From GWB2-37-7 sp942492835 (lineage in GTDB: Bacteria > Bacillota > Clostridia > Lutisporales > Lutisporaceae), in the NCBI GenBank assembly GCA_942492835.1, contig OW818645.1, positions 2,294,001-2,358,000 on the forward strand: DNA of 64,000 nucleotides. The letters run 5' to 3'. Below, piece by piece: positions 58,855 to 64,000 of this stretch (position 1 is the stretch's first letter; every line of letters starts with the position of its first letter). The notes under the pieces are model-generated. The model had not been told where the DNA came from. It saw nothing but the letters and a program-made list of their open reading frames with translations, and did not search any database. A program made the translations under genes and the position numbers.

Positions 58855-60093
58855 ATGTGCGAAGATAGCAAAGCCTCTTTTTTAAATGTAAGATCAGAAA
58901 TTGGAAAGCTTAAGGCTGTATTGCTTCATAAACCAGGCAAAGAGTTGGAGAAGCTTACACCAGACTATTTGAGTCAGCTTCTATTTGATGATATTCCATG
59001 GCTTAAAAAGATGAGAATTGAGCACGATGAATTTGCAGAAAGTCTTCGTCAGCGTGGCACAAAGGTTTATTATGTTGAGGAACTGCTTTCTGAGATACTT
59101 GAAAATGAAGAAGTAAAGAAAATGTTTGTCAAAGAATTGCTTCTCTACTGTAATGAAAATACTCAAGAGCTTAATGATGTTTTGTTTGATTACATCATTA
59201 ATTTAAGTTCAAAAGAAATTGCAGAAGTGGCAATCTCAGGTTTAAACAAAAAAGACATACCTAATATGAAGAGAGAACTAAGCCTGACAGATTATGTTAA
59301 CAGCGATTATCCATTATATATTAATCCTATACCTAATCTATATTTTATGAGAGACCCTGCAGCAGTTATGGGAAATGGGATTAGCATAAACTCAATGCAG
59401 ACTGATGCTCGCAGAAGAGAGCCGATGCTAATAAAGTACATATATGAACACAATTCTCTATTTAAAAAAGAAAATCTAAAAATGTGGTACGATTATTCTA
59501 TCCCTCACAGTATGGAGGGGGGAGATATGCTAGTACTGAGTAAAGATATTGCCGCTATTGGTTGCAGCCAAAGAACATCAGCAAATGGTATAGAAAGAAT
59601 TGCAAGAAACCTATTTAATGCTGAAGATGGCTTTAAAGAGGTATTGGCAGTACAAATACCACCACTGAGGGCTTTTATGCATCTTGATACTGTATTTACT
59701 ATGGTTGACTATGATAAGTTTACTATATATCCTGGAATACAAGACAAGGTAAAAGTATATAAACTTACACCAAACGGTTCAAAGGGTATAAAGGTTACAA
59801 TTGAAGAAGACTTGGTAACAGCCCTGAAAAAAGGTTTGAAGCTACCTGCTGTTGATCTTATTCAAAGCGGTGGTGGAGACCCTGTAACAGCTGCAAGGGA
59901 ACAATGGAACGATAGTACCAATACTCTAGCTATTGCACCTGGTGTTGTTGTTACATATAGCAGAAATGAATCCTCAAACGAAGTTCTAAGAAAACATGGC
60001 ATAGAAGTAATCGAGATCGAAGGCTCAGAGCTTGTAAGAGGCAGAGGTGGACCAAGATGTATGAGTATGCCACTAATCAGAGAAAATTTATAA
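58855..60093 (+). CDS. arcA: Arginine deiminase
   Basis: 412-residue enzyme converting arginine to citrulline and ammonia, first step of the arginine deiminase pathway. Motifs: FMRDPAAVMGNGI, HSMEGGDMLVLSKD (catalytic His/Glu/Asp region), HLDTVFTMVD and GGPRCMSMPL with the nucleophilic Cys at the C-terminus. GGAAGGAG precedes the ATG. First gene of arcA-arcB-arcC, with its own promoter and candidate ArgR boxes. Confidence 0.97.
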   Translation: MCEDSKASFLNVRSEIGKLKAVLLHKPGKELEKLTPDYLSQLLFDDIPWLKKMRIEHDEFAESLRQRGTKVYYVEELLSEILENEEVKKMFVKELLLYCNENTQELNDVLFDYIINLSSKEIAEVAISGLNKKDIPNMKRELSLTDYVNSDYPLYINPIPNLYFMRDPAAVMGNGISINSMQTDARRREPMLIKYIYEHNSLFKKENLKMWYDYSIPHSMEGGDMLVLSKDIAAIGCSQRTSANGIERIARNLFNAEDGFKEVLAVQIPPLRAFMHLDTVFTMVDYDKFTIYPGIQDKVKVYKLTPNGSKGIKVTIEEDLVTALKKGLKLPAVDLIQSGGGDPVTAAREQWNDSTNTLAIAPGVVVTYSRNESSNEVLRKHGIEVIEIEGSELVRGRGGPRCMSMPLIRENL

Positions 60094-60127
60094 AATAAAA
60101 TATAAAAATCAAAGGAGAGATATTAAA

Positions 60128-61114
60128 ATGGCAGTTAATTTAAAGGGAAGAAGTTTTTTAACATTGATGGATTTTACACCATCAGAAATCAGATATATGC
60201 TTGATCTTTCACATGATCTTAAGGCAAAGAAGAGAGCAGGCATATCAAACTATGTGCTAAAGGGCAAAAACATAGTATTATTGTTTGAAAAGACTTCAAC
60301 AAGAACAAGATGTGCTTTTGAAGTTGGAGCTCTTGAAGAAGGTGCACACGTTACATATTTAGATCAAAACAGCTCACAAATGGGAAAGAAAGAATCCTTA
60401 GAAGATACAGCAAAGGTTCTTGGCAGATTCTATGATGGTATCGAGTATAGAGGCTATAAGCAATCAGTAGTAGAAGATCTTGCAAAGTATTCTGGAGTAC
60501 CTGTATGGAATGGTCTTACAGACATAGATCACCCAACACAAATACTTGCAGACATGCTTACAATAGAAGAGCATGTAGCAAAGCCACTTAATAAGGTTAA
60601 GGTAGTATTTGCTGGTGATACAAGAAACAACATGTCCTATGCATGGATGTATGGCTGTGCAAAAATGGGTATGCACTTCGTAGCATTTGGACCAAAGGAG
60701 CTTGCTCCAAGTCAAGAGGTAATGGATAGAGTTCAAGAAGTAGCTAAAGAAACAGGCGCTGTTATAGAGTTCTCATCTGATGTTGCATCAGTAAAGGATG
60801 CTGACGTAATATATTCAGACGTTTGGGCTTCAATGGGAGAAGAAGCGGAAATACCTGCAAGAGTTAAGCTTCTTACTCCATATAAGGTTACTATGGAGCT
60901 TATTAAAAAGACAGGCAATCCTGACGTAATATTCATGCATTGCTTGCCAGCATTCCACAACTTTGATACAAAGATGGCTAAGGAATGGATGGATAAAGGC
61001 TTCGATATTAGAGAAGTTACTGATGAAGTATTCAGAAGTAACCACTGTGTTGCATTTGACGAAGCAGAAAACAGAATGCACACTATAAAAGCGGTAATGG
61101 TAGCTACTCTGTAG
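60128..61114 (+). CDS. arcB: Ornithine carbamoyltransferase, catabolic
   Basis: 328-residue transferase that splits citrulline with phosphate to ornithine and carbamoyl phosphate. Motifs: EKTSTRTRCAFEVGA (carbamoyl phosphate loop), DIDHPTQILADML and FMHCLPAFHNFDTK. Placed 34 bases after arcA, so the catabolic role (ArcB) is preferred over the biosynthetic ArgF. A terminator-like stem follows, which may reduce read-through into arcC. Confidence 0.95.
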   Translation: MAVNLKGRSFLTLMDFTPSEIRYMLDLSHDLKAKKRAGISNYVLKGKNIVLLFEKTSTRTRCAFEVGALEEGAHVTYLDQNSSQMGKKESLEDTAKVLGRFYDGIEYRGYKQSVVEDLAKYSGVPVWNGLTDIDHPTQILADMLTIEEHVAKPLNKVKVVFAGDTRNNMSYAWMYGCAKMGMHFVAFGPKELAPSQEVMDRVQEVAKETGAVIEFSSDVASVKDADVIYSDVWASMGEEAEIPARVKLLTPYKVTMELIKKTGNPDVIFMHCLPAFHNFDTKMAKEWMDKGFDIREVTDEVFRSNHCVAFDEAENRMHTIKAVMVATL

Positions 61115-61139
61115 TCGTAAAACACAGCTATATATAAGA

Positions 61140-61187
61140 GGGTGGCTCAAATATGAGTTTTCTCATAAATGAGTCACCCGATTTTTA
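61140..61187 (+). terminator. Terminator or attenuator between arcB and arcC
   Basis: GGGTGGCTCA pairs with TGAGTCACCC (one G-T pair), enclosing a smaller ATGAG/CTCAT hairpin, then a T-rich end. A 190-base gap to arcC allows either end of transcript or partial read-through. Confidence 0.65.
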
Positions 61188-61304
61188 TCTAGTAAATTAT
61201 ATATTAATATTATATACAGATTAATGAACTAGGATCATATAGAATGCACTATTTATAAATGCTAATTGTTTAGTGCGAAATAATATTGAAAGGGGAATAT
61301 AAAA

Positions 61305-62252
61305 ATGAGTAAAGCTATAAGAGTAGTGGTAGCTTTAGGCGGCAACGCGCTGGAAGAAAAAAGTCTTCCGCCTACATCAGAATCTCAGCTAAAGGTAGTA
61401 GCAAAGACGGTTGAATACTTAGCAGAGCTAAGTGTAAGAGGCTATGAGCTTGCTATAGTCCATGGAAATGGACCACAGGTAGGAAGAATAGTGCTTGCAT
61501 CTGAAGCAGCAGCAGAAGTGACTCCTGCTATGCCTTTTGACGTTTGCGGAGCTATGAGCCAAGGCTATATAGGCTATCATATCCAACAAGCTTTGAGATT
61601 TGCACTTCATAAGAGAGGTAAGAAAACACCTGTTGTGGCCTTAGTAACACAGGTTGTTGTGGACAAGGATGACCCTGCCTTCCAAAAACCAACAAAGCCA
61701 ATCGGACCTTTTTACACTGAAGAAGTAGCAAAAAAACTGGAAACAGAAAAAGGCTTCTCAGTTAAAGAAGATGCAGGCAGAGGCTGGAGAAGAGTAGTTG
61801 CATCACCAATGCCAAAGAGAATAGTTGAGATTTCAGCAGTTGAAGAGCTGTTTGACACAACTATTGTTATTACGGCTGGTGGTGGCGGCATCCCTGTAAT
61901 AGAAAAAGAAGATGGAACTTTAGAGGGTGTCGCTGCTGTTATAGATAAGGACCTAGCAGCAGAAAGACTTTCAGAGGATATAAATGCAGATATCCTTATG
62001 ATACTTACAGAGGTTGAGAAGGTATCGTTAAACTTTAAAAAGCCTGATCAAAAGGATTTAGGCAACATTACAGTAGCTGAAGCAGAGAAGTACATAGAAG
62101 AAGGGCATTTTGCACCGGGAAGTATGCTTCCAAAGATTCAAGCAGCTGTAATGTTTGCAAAAGCAAATCCAGGCAAGAAAGCAATAATAACTTCTCTTTA
62201 CAAGGCAGTAGATGCTGTAGAGGGTAAAGCAGGTACAGTTATAACATTATAA
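61305..62252 (+). CDS. arcC: Carbamate kinase
   Basis: 315-residue kinase that turns carbamoyl phosphate and ADP into ATP, CO2 and ammonia, the energy-yielding step of the pathway. Motifs: VVALGGNALEEKS, VHGNGPQVG, ITAGGGGIPV and AAVIDKDLAAE. GAAAGGGGA precedes the ATG. It follows arcA-arcB after 190 bases and ends in a terminator. No arginine/ornithine antiporter (arcD) is in the window. Confidence 0.97.
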   Translation: MSKAIRVVVALGGNALEEKSLPPTSESQLKVVAKTVEYLAELSVRGYELAIVHGNGPQVGRIVLASEAAAEVTPAMPFDVCGAMSQGYIGYHIQQALRFALHKRGKKTPVVALVTQVVVDKDDPAFQKPTKPIGPFYTEEVAKKLETEKGFSVKEDAGRGWRRVVASPMPKRIVEISAVEELFDTTIVITAGGGGIPVIEKEDGTLEGVAAVIDKDLAAERLSEDINADILMILTEVEKVSLNFKKPDQKDLGNITVAEAEKYIEEGHFAPGSMLPKIQAAVMFAKANPGKKAIITSLYKAVDAVEGKAGTVITL

Positions 62253-62253
62253 A

Positions 62254-62287
62254 AAAAATACCATCGAGTAAAATCGGTGGTATTTTT
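62254..62287 (+). terminator. Rho-independent terminator of arcC
   Basis: AAAAATACCATCGA and TCGGTGGTATTTTT pair (one wobble) around a 6-base loop; the stem arms are A- and T-rich. Confidence 0.85.
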
Positions 62288-62389
62288 ATAAGTTCACATA
62301 AATACCTTCAATTTATTAAAAAATATAGAGACAAGATTCAAATTTAATGATAAACTATCAAAGATAAAAAAATTGAAGGGAGAAGAGCA

Positions 62390-63655
62390 ATGAGTAGAAG
62401 AGTAATTCAAGTTGAAGAAAGACCACCTTTACTACAAAGCATACCACTTAGCTTCCAACACTTATTTGCAATGTTTGGAGCATCAGTTTTAGTTCCTATG
62501 CTTTTTAAGATTGAACCTTCCACAGTACTTCTTATGAACGGTATCGGCACACTGCTTTTCATTTTAATCACAAAGGGTAAGATTCCATCGTTTCTTGGCT
62601 CCAGTTTCGCATTTTTATCTCCAACCTTTGTAATATTAGCATCTCAAGGATATAATGCAGCTCTTGGAGGATTCGTTGCATCAGGAATAGTTTTTATAAT
62701 TATAGCACTTATTGTTAAATATGCAGGTGTAAACTGGATTGATGTAGTATTACCTCCTGCTGCAATGGGTGCTATTGTTTCAATTATAGGGTTAGAGCTG
62801 GCTCCAACAGCAGCAAAGATGGCAGGACTTGTGTATGACACAAACAATACTGACCTGTATATGAACCCTAAGGTACTTCTAATTACTATTGTAACTCTGT
62901 CAATAGTTGTAATAGGCTCGGTAACATTTAGAGGCTTTCTTGGTATCATCCCAATACTTGTAGGTATAGCAGGAGGCTACTTGGTTGCTGTATCAGTAGG
63001 CTATGTAGACTATGGAGCTATAGGCAAAGCAGGAATTTTTGAGATACCGACTTTTTATAAGCCTGTGTTTAGTTCATCGGCTATTTTAACAATACTGCCT
63101 GCTTCCTTAGTAGTTGTGACAGAACATATAAGCCACTTGATAGTAACAAGCAATATAGTAGGCAGAGATTTGACTAAGGATCCTGGATTGCATCGTTCAT
63201 TGATGGGTGACGGTATTTCCACTGTTTTATCAGGACTTTTAGGATCAGTTCCTACAACTACTTATGGTGAAAACATTGGAGTTATGGCAATTACAAAGGT
63301 TTACAGTGTATGGGTAATTGGTGGAGCCGCTGTAATATCTATAATAATATCCTTCTTCGGTAAGTTGTCCGCAGCAATTCAGACTATACCACAGCCTGTA
63401 ATGGGTGGAGTTTCACTACTGCTGTTTGGGACTATAGCAGCTTCGGGCTTGAGAATGTTGGTAGAGTCAAAGGTAGACTATGGCAAACCAAAGAATCTAG
63501 TGCTTACATCTGTAGTGCTGATTATAGGTCTTAGTGGAACACACCTACAGATAGGTACTGTACAGCTTACAGGTATGGCATTAGCTACAGTAGTAGCCAT
63601 AGTGGTAAGCTTATTATTCAAGATATTTGAAGTGGCCGGATTAATGAACGAATAA
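62390..63655 (+). CDS. uraA: Uracil permease (NCS2 family)
   Basis: 421-residue membrane transporter with about 14 helices, of the UraA type. The N-terminal SIPLSFQHLFAMFGASVLVPML, SFLGSSFAFLSPTF and VVVTEHISHLIVTSNIVGRDL (substrate Glu, family motif), plus SVPTTTYGENIGVMAIT, are typical of uracil:proton symporters. AAGGGAGAAG precedes the ATG. Placed after arcC with its own terminator; no pyrimidine genes adjoin it, so the reason for this location is unclear. Xanthine or another base is possible but less likely. Confidence 0.9.
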   Translation: MSRRVIQVEERPPLLQSIPLSFQHLFAMFGASVLVPMLFKIEPSTVLLMNGIGTLLFILITKGKIPSFLGSSFAFLSPTFVILASQGYNAALGGFVASGIVFIIIALIVKYAGVNWIDVVLPPAAMGAIVSIIGLELAPTAAKMAGLVYDTNNTDLYMNPKVLLITIVTLSIVVIGSVTFRGFLGIIPILVGIAGGYLVAVSVGYVDYGAIGKAGIFEIPTFYKPVFSSSAILTILPASLVVVTEHISHLIVTSNIVGRDLTKDPGLHRSLMGDGISTVLSGLLGSVPTTTYGENIGVMAITKVYSVWVIGGAAVISIIISFFGKLSAAIQTIPQPVMGGVSLLLFGTIAASGLRMLVESKVDYGKPKNLVLTSVVLIIGLSGTHLQIGTVQLTGMALATVVAIVVSLLFKIFEVAGLMNE

Positions 63656-63698
63656 TAAATTTTAAGTGACAGGATCTAAGCATCTTGTAAATAAAAGG

Positions 63699-63739
63699 TG
63701 GCTGACAAGTATTAAATTTGTCAGCCATATTTATTTGTT
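63699..63739. terminator. Terminator between uraA and the symporter gene
   Basis: TGGCTGACAA pairs with TTGTCAGCCA around a 9-base loop, followed by a T-rich tail, between converging genes. Confidence 0.85.
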
Positions 63740-63760
63740 TCACTAATGCTAATCATAGAT

Positions 63761-64000
63761 TTATGCATTATAGACATCCAACTCCAATTCTTTTTCACTT
63801 CTTGCTACTACTACAGCTCCAACTGCATCACCTGTGACATTTACTACAGTTTGAAACATATCTAATATCCAATCTACAGAAACTATCATAGCTATCCCCT
63901 CTATCGGGATTCCCACCTGTTGCAGTATCATTGCCAGGGTAATAATGCCAGCACCGGGCATTCCAACAGTACCAATTGAAGCTAAGACTGCTAGAAAAAT
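63761..64000 (-). CDS. Dicarboxylate/amino acid:cation symporter, C-terminal end (partial)
   Basis: C-terminal ~79 residues of a DAACS-family symporter (GltP/DctA-like). The frame stays open to the window edge: ASIGTVGMPGAGIITLAM, then VDWILDMFQTVVNVTGDAVGAVVV, both hallmark segments of the substrate- and sodium-binding core. The substrate (glutamate, aspartate, C4-dicarboxylate or serine) cannot be judged from this piece. The start lies beyond base 64000. Confidence 0.93.
   Translation of the reverse strand: MFLAVLASIGTVGMPGAGIITLAMILQQVGIPIEGIAMIVSVDWILDMFQTVVNVTGDAVGAVVVARSEKELELDVYNA

Noticed and set aside
61140..61187. T-box or other riboswitch between arcB and arcC
   Set aside because: No T-box GGTGGNACCGCG element and no known aptamer core; a simple terminator/attenuator stem explains it.
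1..64000. tRNA, rRNA, CRISPR arrays, prophage or insertion-sequence transposases
   Set aside because: Reading the gaps showed no tRNA T-arm signatures, no regular repeat-spacer series, and no phage or transposase genes; the group II intron is the only mobile element supported.

Overview
The window is low-GC, densely coded DNA of a spore-forming, amino-acid-fermenting Firmicute of the class Clostridia. Evidence for this is a set of sporulation genes (four CotS-type coat proteins, YabG, a SpoIID-like protein), Veg, SigI/RsgI, AddAB and SbcCD, together with arginine deiminase and histidine-degradation genes, strong GGAGG ribosome binding sites and frequent short overlaps between genes. The species cannot be named from the sequence.

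Layout. 1-6229: addB (5' end outside the window) and addA, double-strand break repair. 6388-8136: sigI-rsgI, a membrane-linked stress sigma/anti-sigma pair. 8224-11392 (minus): an FtsX/MacB-type ABC permease and its ATPase. 11772-17069 (minus): a five-gene peptide natural-product locus, with an exporter, a cytosolic subtilisin-like protease, a 723-residue radical SAM maturase, a ~100-residue accessory protein and a 67-residue precursor whose core has 11 cysteines exactly every fourth residue. 17477-29292: an orphan membrane protein, sbcD-sbcC, a DJ-1/PfpI protein, an M32 carboxypeptidase, a YhfC-type membrane protease, a YkvI-type transporter and a GGDEF-EAL protein. 29567-36591: manC, a glycosyltransferase and four cotS paralogues with a small coiled-coil gene, probably a spore-coat region. 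36971-44002: an oligopeptide-type ABC operon whose OppC-like subunit is fused to a degenerate M28 peptidase domain and is interrupted by a group II intron.

44128-52939: yabG, a SpoIID domain joined to an inactive-looking amidase domain, a truncated DNA-glycosylase-like gene, an XRE regulator and a 1815-residue pseudokinase-ATPase-TPR-GAF-GGDEF-GAF protein. 53191-57882 (minus): fhs-ftcD-hutU, linking histidine breakdown to the tetrahydrofolate C1 pool. 58246-64000: veg, arcA-arcB-arcC (arginine to ornithine, CO2, ammonia and ATP) behind a good promoter and candidate ArgR boxes, uraA, and the end of a dicarboxylate/amino-acid symporter.

The most interesting system is the CXXX-repeat peptide locus at 11772-17069. 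It looks complete (precursor, maturase, accessory protein, protease, exporter). Related loci have been recognised in silico, but I know of no characterised product of this form. Other points of note are two proteins carrying catalytically eroded domains (pseudo-M28 permease, SpoIID-pseudoamidase), the group II intron sitting a few codons before a stop, and the graded loss of kinase motifs across the CotS cluster. I saw no tRNA, rRNA or CRISPR array.
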